Assembly (NCBI GenBank): GCA_944472155.2 | Contig: OX235277.1 | Location: 33,304,804-33,368,803 of the forward strand | Origin: Trichobilharzia szidati | Taxonomy: Eukaryota; Platyhelminthes; Trematoda; Strigeidida; Schistosomatidae | Reading direction: 5' to 3' | DNA: 64,000 nucleotides | Part shown: in pieces, positions 13,601 through 28,600 of the stretch | Numbering within the stretch: position 1 is the stretch's first letter | How the letters are laid out: each line of letters starts with the position of its first letter | Notes under the pieces: generated by a model | The model's input: the letters and a program-made list of their open reading frames with translations, nothing else | Told to the model about the DNA's origin: nothing | Databases searched by the model: none | Translations under genes and position numbers: made by a program

Positions 13601-16600
13601 ATTCCACATTAATCAGACAACAATTAGGCAATATAGGAGAATTGGAGTATATGGAAAGTCGTCAAATTGCAAGAATTTGTGAAGTTCGAAGTGAGTGTAT
13701 AACAGCTTTTGGGAAGGGATTCACTAGCGTATACAATAACAGAGTTGATATTTTATGTAAATCGTGCATCAATGTGTTACATGTTACAATGAGGTCATGC
13801 CTTTGAATACAGAAAATGTTTCTGAATCCCTTTAAGTCTATATGATAATACAAACTATCTCTGGATTTAACTAGTAATTGATGAAATAACTGTTGAATGA
13901 GTCCTGGGATTGAAGATCGACACAAACTGTGATATCTGTAATTAAAGTTTACTGTTAGTTCTGAAAAGAAAATACTAATAAACATTTGAGAAAATCATAA
14001 GCCTTACATTGATCTCACAATTCGAAGATAGTATCCTGTATTAGTCATATTTTATGCGATGTTGCCTGTTACTGGTTAGATTTGGACATTGCTGATGATG
14101 CATGCCTGATGTCAGACAAACTAAAATGTCTACAGGTGAAAACAAACAGTGTTAATAGAGGAAGCAGCGAAGAAAGGAATTCTAGTGGACATACAGAAAA
14201 AAGATTTAGAAGATTCTTAACCACCGACACCACTAACAACAAGCATCAATCACTATTAACGGGAGGTATTTGAAAGGGAATCATTTCTTTCACGTATCTA
14301 GACAGCATCATTTCAACTATAGATGACATAGATAAGAATTTCAAAGCCAGGATGAGGTAGAGAAAGCAAGCCAAATTTGCATTACTATGAAAGCAGTATG
14401 GAAATCTGCTGCACTTCGCACAAAGAACAAGATCCGCATTTTCAACACAAATGTCTAGTTAGTGTTTCTATTTGGTTCACAAACTTTGTGGGGGCGTAAC
14501 CATAACAGGCTTCAAAATCTTATGTCACCATTGGATGTGTGACTAACTCGATAGCCTGAGACGTGGTTTCACTCAACAGCCTCTTGAGCATATGTCCACT
14601 CTATCTCCATTTTCTTCTGCATATTTGTCGGGCATTAGATTCTTAGTTAGTTCACTACCTTTTGCAGCTTTTTGCTTCTTGTCCTTTCTGAACGGCCACC
14701 TGATTTTCAATTGTGGGCGGAGCCAGCTGTTGAAGAAAGTCTGCAGTAGTCTGTTAGAAATGCCTTTAACGGCGTGTGTAATGCATATAAAAGCAGTGAC
14801 TTGACATCAGTGTCGAAAATTCGAACGTTATTCCTTGTGCTGAGTGCAGTAGATCTTCATGCTTAAGACCGCTGAGTGACTGTCTAGTCTTAGGTTTGGA
14901 TTCTTCAACAATATTTTATATATTGCTATAAAATATCGAATCCAGCAATGATGGACATCCGAGTAGATGCTTACGCGGATGTTTATCCAAGGAGCTCAAG
15001 TTCAGTGCGAAATGAATCACGAAACAACACTCTAGTGCTAATAAATCTGATAATTTCATCCTATCAGACTGATATTTACTTTACTGCTTTAATTCCTTTC
15101 ATTTGCCTCCTTTCATCCACTTAAATCATTGGATTACCCGGTTTTTCATAGGGTATAATGCATAAAAGTTAACTTAATTTCACTTTTTATGAACCATCTG
15201 ATTATGTCTTTGAAGAAAAATTTATACTGACATGCATTTTTGAATGGCTTTAAATATACCACTAGGTACATTTTTAAGAGACAAAATTGTCGGACGATCG
15301 GAGCAATTTTAAGGTCAAACAGCATATCGTGTAGATTATTATTTTACTTGAAGTTTCGGTATAAAGGGATAGATAAAACACACTGTAAAAATGTTGTACT
15401 CTATACACACGTATTGTTTAGAATTTAGAAGATGGAGGATATAGATGGGTACTCAAGATACGCTATATGCAAATACAAATGTATATTACCGAACTCCCAA
15501 AATTCTTGTTGTCTTCAGGCTAGATAACTTTTTGTTAGCCAAATAAAAACAACAAATTGGTCGTCCAAAATACACAACATATTATCGGATCAGCAATATA
15601 AAGCAATGATGACGAAAAACCAAACATAACATCACACCATGCTAAATAGTGTGGGTACTTGATGGCCTATCTTCGGCTTATCTAGTTAACTTAAACAGTG
15701 AATCTCAGCGCCCCTTGTAAGTAAAATGCGGACTGTAGGCTAATAATTTTGGAGAAATCAGTTATCATTATAAGGAGAAAGCTACTATTATGTATTATGT
15801 TGTCATTATTGTTATTATATTTACCGTTGTTTTTGTTCACCTAGATCCAAATACTGATGTTGTCATAGTTACACGTGTACCGATATCTGATGATCTTTTA
15901 GAATATTATAGTAAATTATTAGGTTTATCAAGTGCTATTGAAACTGGTCAAGCAGAGGATCAATCATCAATTAATTCACGTTATCGTATAATTGTACCAG
16001 AAGCAATTAAATATTTCCATGTAAGTCTACTTGCTCTATTTACTGTATTTATAGATTATTCAATACAATGAATTAGTTGTCTGTGGTGTGGTGTGTTTTG
16101 GGAGCAAAGTCAAAATAGGGCTTCATCAGTACATCTCCATTTCATCCTGTTCTCTGTAGTCCTTTTCAGCTGGTTCTACATTTGCCCATAAACTCTGATC
16201 TCACCCTCACACTATTTCCTCTATGTCACTCTCGGACGAATACTGTTGCAGCTGCTAAATATTTTGTTCATGCGAATATCAGCTAGCAATAATGAATGTT
16301 TGAAAGCTTCCTGTTAGATTTTGTCGGTTCATACGATGGTATTGAAATGAGTATTCCAGTCGAGAGGGCGAGAGACTATCATTACATGTTGGTAAAAACA
16401 ATATTTAAAATAGAACCAGAATAATATAGCCCAAATAGTGAACGTATCCTGTAGTGTCATCCAATATTTGACAGAGGCGAATCTTGTGTGAGGCATACTT
16501 AGGTATATGATCAGTGTGTTGATAAGATTCTGTGTGTTGTCAGAGCCTTCAGATAAAATTTCTGTTCCATCTGAATATTCCAGAACAAGAAGAAACTTTT

Positions 16601-19600
16601 TTCTGGCAGCAAATCGAACCCTGAAGTATCTAAATTAACCAGGGTCATACCTATAGTGAAATTCAATTAAAATGATAAGACTGCACATCTCTGACTATCA
16701 CTGCCGGTGATGGTCACTTGAAACGATAATTCCCTATGAAGCCTTACACAACTGTTTTGATTTTAAATCAAGTTAATGTCTATTGTGAACAATATTATTT
16801 ATGATAACCCTATAAATTTATCTTCATTTTCTTCTTACTCTTCTTTGTTTCTAGTCTAATGCTTTAGCTCCAATGTGTTTAGCTTCGTTACTAAAGTATA
16901 GTCCGAGAGCATTGAAGCATATTCGTCGTTTTATTGCTGGACGTCCAGCTATTCTAATACCTGGTTTCGGTGATCATGATGATGTCTTCTATGTAGCAAA
17001 TTATTTGCGAATTCCAGTTTGGAGTTCATCTCCATCAATTAATTCTTTATTCAATTTACAATCAACCACACGACGTTTAGTACAACAGCTGATCGATAAA
17101 ATAGCTGATCATCAAGACACATCAGTGACTGATGCTAAAAATCCAAACTTATCAAAAGCATCAGCTCTCTTCACTTCTGTGATGACAAGTCGACTTAAAG
17201 GGAATGAACCCAATTGGTCGAATATCACTAGTAACAATAACAATAATAATAATAATCTAACTAACAATAATAAGCTATTAGAAGGTGTTGGAAAATTAAA
17301 AAAGGATTTAAATAGTCGATCAACAGAAGGAAATTACTGGATGGCTGCTCAACCACCTGGAGATTTTGATGTTTATACTATGGATCATGTAAGATGAATT
17401 CAATTTTTTTTCTTTTGCCTAGATGTACTTTATATTAGTATTCAGCTGCCTAGAACAGACACTTTTCGTGTACAACCAGCTATCCAGACCGAAACACTCT
17501 GGACTGGACTCTTATGTGGTAACCACTGCATTCAAGCTGGGAGCTTTAGAAAATACATCACAGCTCTACTTTATGTTAGCGGCCGATGTTTGAAAGGGGA
17601 ATTAACGCCCAGTTCAAATCTTGAATTAATTTGAACTTTCGTCGCACCTGAAAGCCAAGGCTATCCCAAAATACACTGAACAACAGTATTGCAATCTCAA
17701 AATACAGAGATTATTGAACAAGAAATACTTTCTGCGATAACTTGTTCTTCATCAGGTTCTACAGTTATAAAACTATCATAATTAAAGAATTATTGTTATC
17801 AGGTGTCGGTTTGCAAGGATTTAATTGGTTACTGGTTTGATCTTGAGCTGACATAAGTTAGATCAGGTTATCAACAGTGGCTGAACCCGCCTACTTTGTT
17901 TTAGGCGAAATGCATTAGCTGTTTCCCAAAGAACATAGTTTTCCGTGCCCAGGAACACCTACCAATTTGGCTAAAGAAAAATGTAGTATAAACCGTCAAC
18001 AGTTCAATAACGGTACACTTGGCTCAAACAAGCTGTAAGACTAGTACTGGAGAATCTTTTTCTACCATCTATTGGGTGCTAAATAAATTGCCAGAAACGT
18101 AATGTTGCTAACAGCATAGTCAATTAAAATTCGCTTAAAATAACTGGAGCTGTGAGTGCAAAAGAGACAGACACATCCAGTCCCTATCGCTAGCCTAGCC
18201 TAATATTCATTTCAGTGTTATATTGGTGAATGTCATCACTTACAATAGCTATTGAACTGTAGTTTATGAGCATTATTGATTCAGTGTTATTTAAAAACAT
18301 TAGTGTTGTTAATAGCCATAATACTTTATTATGGATTCACAAAACTGTAGAACTTGATGAAGCAGAAGTTATCGAAAAGAATACTCTTCTTACAATAACC
18401 TCAGTTTTTTGAAATTTTTAATGGGCGTCTTTAAACAAGTACTATAATGGTTTGTCTGTGTATTGCGATTAAATTATTATCATGCTTACAACTGTAATAT
18501 TGCATGAAATAACTAGGAGAAAGAATAATGACATGGAAAGCACGAAGTTTTGATGGGTATATGAGATCAAGAAGAGTGAATGCTTCTGTGTCACTGAGAA
18601 TGATTTTGAGTTATGTGAACAGCAGTCTTCAGCCGTTGGTTCTTAGTATCTCGAAGACTATAACCAGACAGTTTACACCTCACTAAGTGATTCAAAATAA
18701 CTGTCAAAGTGTTTATAGTCTGATGCCAGGTTTTGGTTTTAACATTCCTAACTTTTTTCAGACCCAACCCTATTTAAGCTAATACTGCTCCTCGAGGATG
18801 CTCGGAAGGCGTTATATGTGTCCTAAGTATCTCAATCGACGTAGTTTCACAACCTCACCGATTGACTTGTCCATACTACCTAACACTCTACACTCAATGA
18901 TGCTCACCATATTATTGCTAATTAACACATGAGATAAAAAATAAACACCTGTGGTCAAATACAACCAAAATTTGTATATCTTCCACTTTCACTGATCATA
19001 TTTCGCAGCTATTAAAGAAAAGGAGAGCAGTACACCCGCTCTTTGATTGGTGACCGGATATCTTGTCTATGCCACAGACGACGTAATTTTCTGAATGCCA
19101 CACCAGCCTTTTTCACCGGTTCATTAGGGCTTCAGAAATAAGTTAAGTGGTCCACACGCACTACCACTTCAATCCCTATTATATTGCCAGGAGTCAGTGT
19201 AATCAAATCCCGCAACATCATTTCATATTTGACGGAAGCGAATCGCACACCGAACATCTAAAGGTTTCTGCTTAACGTGTTTGCTTTATTAATTGATGCA
19301 TTAAAAGTAAACACACAAAGAAGTAAGGATTGACAGATGGTCTACGATTCTAGCATTAGTCTCATATATATACATATATACATGTTGGACCAAGTGACAC
19401 TACTTAGTTGCTCCTGGGGAATTAGCTAAACTAGTTTATAAACTGATTAGTTCTCTCTGTTAAAATTTTAAATGTATAGTAACAATTATCTAAACGTCAA
19501 CTGTTGCTCCTTAATAATATCGCTACAGGACTGTTTCAATGGGTACTTATCAGGAGGCAGCGCACACTAGAAATAATGTGATGCACAGAAGTTCTTACTA

Positions 19601-22600
19601 GATTTTTTAATAATAACATGTCTTAAATTATGCTGTTATGCGAATACACACAACCAATTATGCCGTGATACTTGCTTTCAGTATTTAATATTATCCTTTA
19701 AGAATAATTTTATTTACTTTAAATGAAGATCACATAACGAACCAAAAACCAGTTACGGAATAACTAACACCAAGAATCACTGGATAGTTATTTCATCCTA
19801 GCGTTAGACTCTTCGGCATTACTCAGATGCGATTCCACCAGGGGTCGGTTCTAGGGCTTTTAGGTTAGCCATTCAGTCACTTAGTATAGGAATCAATTAC
19901 ACATGAATTGTAACTGCTATCAGTTCGCTATATATAGCGTGAATGCCAGCCAATGTCATCGGCGAGTATTTGTCTTCACACGCAACTTGGTGGGCTCTGT
20001 TAGTCACGACTTCTGATTAGAATTTCAGGCCACATCATCCTGTGGTCAGTCACTCGTCAGTATTAGGTTGATTTTTAAATGTTGGTTTGCAGTGATTTGA
20101 TTAGTTTCAAAAGAATAATGATAATAATAATAGTGCATTTAATTATTTCCTGAATTTATTCTTTTAAAAGCTGTGTGAAACATTGGCTGCATTGTTTACA
20201 GAGAATTTACCAATCAAAAATTGGCTATTAAAAATTGATAATAATGTAGGCGGACATGGTGTTGCATTTTTATCAATTGAAAATTTACAATCGTTTAAAT
20301 GGGCATTAGAACAACGTCAATGGCATGGACCGATAAGATGGACGAAAAAATGGGCACAAGTAGGTGCGAAAAGTTTTAATGTTAAACAATGATAATAATA
20401 GTCCCATTTTTGAGGATGGAACTCTTAGCATTTATCTCCTTTTAAAAATAACCAATATGGTAAAAGTAATATAACTGTAAAACTAAAGGTTAATACAAGA
20501 ATATATGTAATAATAATGCTTAGTATAAGTTGCTGTTTATTTACAAATTATGAAGTAGGTTTCTAAGCTCTTTTCTGACATTTGTCGCCTGACACAACCA
20601 CCTGCGCTCAATGTGATATGGTCGAGTTTTTATTTTCAGCTTAACGAGCATAAATTCTTATGAAATTTCTTCTGATTTTACCCCAAAGAGATATACACAG
20701 AAAGTTGCGAATAAAGAGGATGTTCAGCATCCGACCGCATACGAAAAAAACAGTATCAGTTCGTTGAGTCAAAGGCACACCACTAAACCTGTTTACAGCC
20801 TTCAATGTCCTAAGTAATATAACGGCCGTTTTTGAGAAGACCCAAAGATGAATAAGGTAAACAATCAAGAAGAATATATAAAATGCATATGAATTAATCA
20901 AGTGCAAGAGAAGTGGTTGGGTCATGCCAAAAAGTCTCAAATTCCTTATGTAATAAGTCAAACGAAAGATTTTTCCTATTACCATTATTTTTCGTAAACC
21001 AAGTAATAATTCATTTGAAGTCGAGATGTATAGATCTTACTAATTAGTTATTGGATAGTGATAAATGAATAGTCCCGTAACACTTTGTTCATATTTTAAA
21101 GAAATGGAGAAGATTTGTAGCTAGGGTGGATGATATTGATTTAGTGGTATTCTCGTTTCCCTGTTAGGGAACACCAAAATATAATCTATCTGATGAACTT
21201 TTCAGAAAATTAAAATACCTCACAGAATCACTCAACCATTCTATCAATTAACCAATCTAATATTTAGAGAAAATCAAAATGTCTTACAGCATACTTCCAA
21301 TTTAATAATCAAATATACGAACAGATGAAAGGACCACCAATGGGATCACCGCCCATATCAGGATTAATAGCTGGAGCCGTTATGCAAGGATTAGAATTAA
21401 TAGTTCTACCTTTAATTAAACCAAAAATCTGAGTATGTCGTGTTGATGATACACTTGTGATAATTAAAAGAAGTGATTTGGAATACACCCACACATTATT
21501 AACCAACATATTTGAGGACATTAAATTCACAAGAGAAGAGGAATTAAACAGCAAAATTCCATTCTTAGACGTCTTGATCGAGAGAACTAACACAGGAAAT
21601 TTAGCAACACAAGTATATAGAAAATCAATGCACACACACAGATCAAATACTCAACTATAATAAGTAATAACCCGATTACTCACAAAAGAAGCTGTGTGTG
21701 GACATGTTTTAGAAGAGTTCAAACACACACTGTAGCACTACTCCAGTGTTGAAGAGAATGGAGGAAAAATACCTACTAACCGTCATCAAAAAGAATGCAT
21801 ATGCTCACAATTTCATCGAAAAGTGTTTAAACTCGAGTCATAACACCAACATCAGAGACTACAAGGAAATTCATTCTACCACATATAGAAATATCTCTGA
21901 AATAACAGCTAGAATATTTGGCCAATTTGAAATAGATAGAGCACACAAGCCAGTCAGTACCATCAATTCATTCGATATCATGCAAACCAAAATATCCAAC
22001 AGGAGAAGAAGATAAAATTAATACTGTTTACAAAAAAATAAGAAGTGGGCGTCGCCTTCGAATCCGAATCTAAGAACACAAATAAGCTATAAAAGGATAT
22101 GCTATATATATTCTGTAGTATCAATGCATGTGGATTATTATGGACACCAACTTGATTGGGATAATGTAGAAATTCTAAATAGAGGCATCACGAAAACTGC
22201 AGTCAGGGAATTCTTTGAAGCCTGGTACTCAAGTGAATTAGCAATTGACAAGCACATTATTATAGACCGAATTTACCAACTGATAAGAAGTAAATCACAT
22301 GACAAGAAAGTTCGAATTCGAAGTTAATAAAAATGACCAGTAGATACTTAAATTGACAACCAATCGCGACTGCGGTTGCATGTGGACAAAATGATATCAT
22401 TCATGGAGAGTTCAAATCAGTTCATTTTATACTAAAACCTGCGCTGAAGATGTTGTCTAGTGCCATATGTTGAATATACTTTAGAGAATTTTCTTTTCTT
22501 TTCTTGTGTTATCCAGTGGAATTGCATCAGTTCACAGTAGAGCAATTCAATGCATCTTTGTGAACCATTTTTCGTATTACCTGACAGAAATACATCAATG

Positions 22601-25600
22601 CATAGTTTTTGACATCATGAAGAACCACAGAATGCTTTTGATCAATGTGAGAGTTAACTCTGAAGTTGAACTAAGGAATATTCAGGTACATAACCCTGTG
22701 CGCTGAATGCTGTATCAGTGAGTCACTATACGGAAGTCATCTGTAGACAGTTAACGGGAATCCATTTACCTGTGTAGTTCATTTTCTGGTTAGATGACTG
22801 GAGGCGATTGGTAGGAAGCACCAAATAAAGGACTATACGCATGATATTTGTGTGTTCAGTCAACGTAGTTAACTTTGTTTTGGTTCTTGTTACCATGTCA
22901 TCATTATCGTTATCTTAGAAATTGTGACTAATACCAGTCAATCCTGCAAATATGCTTTGGAGTATTTATTTATACTCCTAATAAGAGACTTCTCAACCAC
23001 TCTCCTTCCGCTAAGGCTCCATACAACCATGAACAATTTAATATCGTAACACAAACATTCAAATTCTGCCATTATTGATCATCAAGGTTATGGATGTAAT
23101 ACCATGTGATTCAGTAACACAATGGGAAGGAATTAGAATCGTTTTTAAGTGCGTTATATGTATAGAAGGAATTGAGAAACATTTTGGAATTACGGACGAA
23201 TGCTACAAATTGAAAAGAGGCGTGCGATTCACAATGCGATCATATAAGAGTTACATAATCTAGCTGAAGACAGGCTAAACTAATTTGTGTGAAGAATATA
23301 GTTAAAAACAAAGTTAAGGGTAGGATATCGCATTGTTAAAGTAAAATAAAAATAAACAAAGTTAATAAAGAAGGAATAATCGAATAAATCATGTAACCAA
23401 GTTAAAGTAGGATTTAACAACGATTTCCTTCTGGTTTTAGTCGTTAAGTGACAATCGCTTCAGTAGTATGTAACAGCCTGGAGCTGCCTGCAACTTCATT
23501 TATCTGAAAAGAATTTTAATGCATCAATTTCATAACAGCTGTCTAACAGGTAGAGAGCAGTCCCACCAGCAGGCACTTCTGGTACTTTCAGACGCTAGTT
23601 TCTTGGAATTCGATCACGTATCCGGTCACAAATCCTTCTGTCTGTTCATCCCATGTATGGGCTTTGCCGCATACATCTAAACTGGTATATGCAGTCGGAT
23701 ATAATGGAGAAGATTTGTAGCTCAGGTGAATGACTTTAGTGTAGTTGTGTTCTCACGGCAGGATTGTTTTCTTGCGAAGCTTTTGTCACCTTACTAGACA
23801 ACATCCTCAGAGCATACTTCATTTTGAAGTCAAAACATACAACACTATTTTTTATTATCACATTGAAGCTGATTGTGAATGGATTTAATTATAATATGTA
23901 ATGTTTGTAGATTAATATATTATAGTATCAGTCGGTTATCAACTCGTGTTGTTAAATTTAAACTATGAGCCAACAAATTAAAAATTAAATTTGAGTTAAA
24001 CGCAAGTATTTATGAAATATGAAACTGGTTACCACTACACGTGTTGTAAGATTAACTTTTATATATATTCACTTTGTGTTTAATTTTAGGAGACAACTTA
24101 TATGAAAATACTTTCTGAGGTACCACAATTACTTCAAAAACACTTAAAGTTATTTCCGAATGATTTTTATACAGATTCTGTTAGTTTTATACAATCTTTT
24201 CTAAAAAGTGGTAAGTTTATACTATTTTCTTTTCTTATACACAAAGTCTTACATATTCTTTCTGTTAAAATTTGTCACCTTAACACCGGTATGTGTGTGT
24301 GGGCAGAGGAAGAGGGAATGGAAGTACTCGAATTGAATACCATTAACTTACTGTCTTCACCAAAAATATCTTTCTGAAGTGTAGTATAATATATACATCC
24401 GGATGGGGTTGATGTTAGAGCCTTGGAGACAATCGGCTATGAATCTAGATTTCGCATATCTAAAACTTCTATCCTCTCAGAGATTATGTCCATTTTTTTT
24501 CCAGTAATTAACCTCCTGTAAGTTTACAATGGTTAATGTGGTTTTGAATCTCTGTGAGAACATGAATTTCTTTAAGATGCATCTTGGTGCGTATGCTGAT
24601 GAGTGCCAGCGCACAAGAAGACTAGGTCAAGGGCTTCCTACAGATTTCCTTCAGTCACCTAACATATATTCAAAGTTCATAATAGGTGTCCGAGTTTACT
24701 AACTTGTAGAATTCAGTCAGCGCTATCACTAAGGGCTGAAAAATATGACAATACTAACCCACTGATGACCAGTCAATGTATACAATCTGAGTAAGTCACT
24801 GACTGACTGGCTTTCAATGTAACACTTCGACCTATATTCTTCGAAAGTTAACAGTTCCATTGGTTAGCTGTGTTATGCGGTAAATACTATCCTTGACCTG
24901 TTTCCGAGAAGCAGAAACAAATGTTATTTTGATTTTGATGGTTTCGGCATTTTTTCCTGCGTATAAATCTCGCTACGTATAACTTCAGTTCTTGTTGGCA
25001 ATCATTCATATTCCTTGCGTTCCGGGTGTGAAACCTAGGTCTCTAAGCATTAAACTTTGAAGCTTCAATATCGGTGGTTTTATTTTTATGGAGTGAAGTT
25101 CCTGAATTCACACCTAACCCTCTCTCTTCTCTGAGGCTACTACCAGCTTGTAAACGAAGCTAGATTTAGGAGTGCATCGGTCGGGAATCAAAGCCAGAAC
25201 ACATTCATGTTTGACTAACATTCTACTTATTAAACTATCAAAACACATAGAATTATTTAGCTTGATGTATTTCCGTGTGCACTGTGATGGTCGGTTGGAA
25301 TACTTTTTTGTATTTTTGATAATCATTGTTTCTCTCTTCCGTTTGTTTGTTTTTCGTATTTTCTTCAAACTGAATAGGCGGTGTAATTGAAGCCTGCCCA
25401 CCGACAGATGAATGGACTAATCTTTCTGTAGTAATTGCAATTCTACCGAATAAAACTGTTCGTATAGTGGCCAGTGGTGACCACCTGCATACTGAAGATA
25501 AATTTTGTACATGGGGTGAAACAAGTAAGATAGTCTTTCTCTTCTGAAACAACACTATAACACAAATCGTACATCACTTACAATGTTTTACCATAAAGAG

Positions 25601-28600
25601 ATGTGGGTGTGATAGTCTACTAAAGTCACCTAAAAATGTAGTGTATGTCATTTCTCAAGACTGACTAGGTGATTCTTGAACATACTGGAGTTGAAAAATG
25701 TCTAAATGGCAAAAAAGTGAAACAAGTTTTACTTGGAATAGTCCAATAAAAATGTGCATGATAACCTTAAGCTCGTATACTAGTGCCTCCAGAATGGTTT
25801 TTAATCAACAAGACATAAACTACTGACTATTATAAGTAGCTGGAAACAATTAGTCAAGAGAGTAGGGCCCGATAATCAGATGAAATAGTGTAAACATGAG
25901 AAAGTCTTTAAATTATACTCATTGGTGGTTGAACTTGAACTCAAAAAGGTGTTTGTTGGTAAACTAAATTGATTCTCCAAAAGTTATCTCCTAAGTATTC
26001 TAGCACCACTGATCCACGAAATACAGGTTCAAACTGAGTCATGGATTGATATCAGTTGGAGAACCCATTGATAACCAGGGAATTCTGAACGACTGTTTTG
26101 TTCTAGCTTGGAAATTTTCAGCAGCAGAATTCATGAGCCATTGGTTTTAGTGGTCAAACTGTCAGTGACCTCACCTAATGATATGAAGGTAGTGGATTCC
26201 ATCCTTGATATGGTGGAGTCATGGTGAGTCCTACTGAAGGCGACAGAACAACTGTCTTGTAAGTTCTTCTCGATTTTTGATGATTTTCTAATTCATATGT
26301 AACCTGAAGCCAATAGAATCCGTGAAAACGTGCAGTTGAAAGTTCAGAATTCGTTTGACTCACCTCATTAGCCATTTGGATCGATGACTTACTGGAATGG
26401 ACTGTTTCTGTTCTGCTTTGATTGTTTTTTATAGCTAACTCTGTTGATGCATGTCTCCCTCTTTTAATTCCTATTCATCGTTATCTGCAACTAGAGTTTC
26501 GTTTGGGTATTCTTATATCAATCAATTGCAGCATTCCTTTGTCTATATAAAAAGTTAGTCAGCTACTATCAGAACAGAACTTGGCATTATGACATAGTAC
26601 TCGAAGTTGATGAAAGATAAAAATGAAAATCGTGCAGATAAAAGTTCCCCAATGTTATCTGTTGCAGCATTAGTCAGAAACTTACAGCCTTCAGAGAAGT
26701 ACTTGCAATGTACAAGCTACTGTGCGATTAAAGTACCCTTATATAGTCTACAGGTATTTTCAACCATCAACTCATTAAGGTTGACTCATCTACCTAGGCA
26801 ATAATTATTATTCATAATAATAGCTTTATTCTGAATAATGCGTTTATTCACACAACACAGAATTTTCAGCGAGTTCCATTGCAACATATTTATCCCTTAT
26901 ATAGAATCTTCAAATAGTATAATAATCCATCCGAAGTATGTTTTATTGTTACTCCACAATGTTCTTCCTCAATTTGCTTTTTGAAAAATTCCTAGCGGTA
27001 GGTAGAAAATTGTATTGAGATTGTGCGTTAGCATAGATTACGACACAGCCCGGTAATAAGATGATTAGAACAATTTAAAATGGAGTAAAATCGACTCAAT
27101 TTGATGGACAGAAAATTTAAGTAAAGCAGTAATTTAAGCCGTCCACCGTGATTACTTCCTATGGTTCGGAGTTTAATGGAGGTGCATCAATACCTATGAC
27201 AAGTAACATTATAATATGTGTAATTGTTGAGTAATATATATATATCTATTGTTCGGAACAAAAATAATTAGGGGTAGCAGCTGTTTTCAATAAATTCTCC
27301 TCCTTCAGGCTTTACAATTATAAATCCATTAATTTTAGCATCCACACTGTCATTCAAGGCCAATTAGAATTATATATATCGGAAAGTGTATTGTTGGACA
27401 AGTACGAGATGGAATATTAATAGTCAGTTATGCATGATCAGTAAGAATATGAGATAAAATCATATGAAGTAATTAAACGATGTGTGTCAACAAAAAGTAC
27501 AAGTGTCAAGGGTATGATTGTCGAATACTATAAAGAAAAACCACCAAATGGGGCAGATTAGACATTCAAGTTCAAGAATGACAAATAATAATAACGATGG
27601 TGTGGTGTTAATACAGAAATACTACTAGCAAAAGATCACTAGTTAATAAAAGATTTCGGTAAACTGGAATAAAAAGTTTTGTGTAAATACGATAACAAAT
27701 TTGAAAATCACCAAGTAAACTTAGGGCAACAGGCATAATAAGAAAGGTCATGAAGTCAAAAACGCCTAAAATAAACGTTTGTCAATGAAACAAAAGCGGA
27801 AAACATGTGATGTGGATTTAGTTAGTTTGCTACCAATAGAGGATTTATTGACCTTGTTGCAAGCCAAAGTAAACAAAGCAGTTGGATAAGCTTCTTCTGG
27901 AAACAGATCATGTCTTGCTACCGCTTCAGATACTGATAAAAGACATTCTTACTCATCATACATCATTTCTAATGATCGTTAAGAGTGATCATTGGCATTC
28001 TGTCTTGTACCCTTGTAACACACACGGTACACTTTCTGATACAGAATTCCTACTCGTCTTTACTGGAGCTGTTTTTCATACTACAGTTTGTGGATTTATA
28101 ACTGTAGAGCCTGAATTAGAAGAATTCATCGAGAACAGTAGCTGCCCTGTTTAGTTTTTCTTGTTCTTAATAAATTATGGGGATATTCAAATTACTAAAA
28201 TGTATAACTCCACTTTTATTTAAGAATGCTCATAAATTCATCTTTCAGTTTCATACTATTTACTGATTTGCTAGTATCCGATGTCCTAAGGTAATTACTA
28301 ACTTCTTGTTGTTTAACTCTTAATCTACAGTACCTATGACATCAGTAACTCCTCGATGGATAAATTATCTATGTATGGAATTAGGTTCACTAATGGCTAA
28401 GAAAGGAGTTGTTGGTCATGTGAACATTGATTTTGTAACATTTATACATCCGGAAAAAGTAAGTCATTATTTAGAGCTCACATCAACCAGTATTTTCACT
28501 CGCTAGCCATATTGAAATGATTTAAACACTAGATGTCCTTATCACTCGTTTGAGACTGAGCTGGTCACTGGTGTACGCTGACTGACTGACTGAATCAGCT

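Noticed and set aside
20641..20985. 114-codon minus-strand hydrophobic frame as a membrane protein
   Set aside because: No homologue recognised and an AT-driven hydrophobic composition; intronic.
27882..28154. 90-codon open frame as an exon or intronic gene
   Set aside because: No recognisable domain, no suitable splice sites, composition like surrounding intron.
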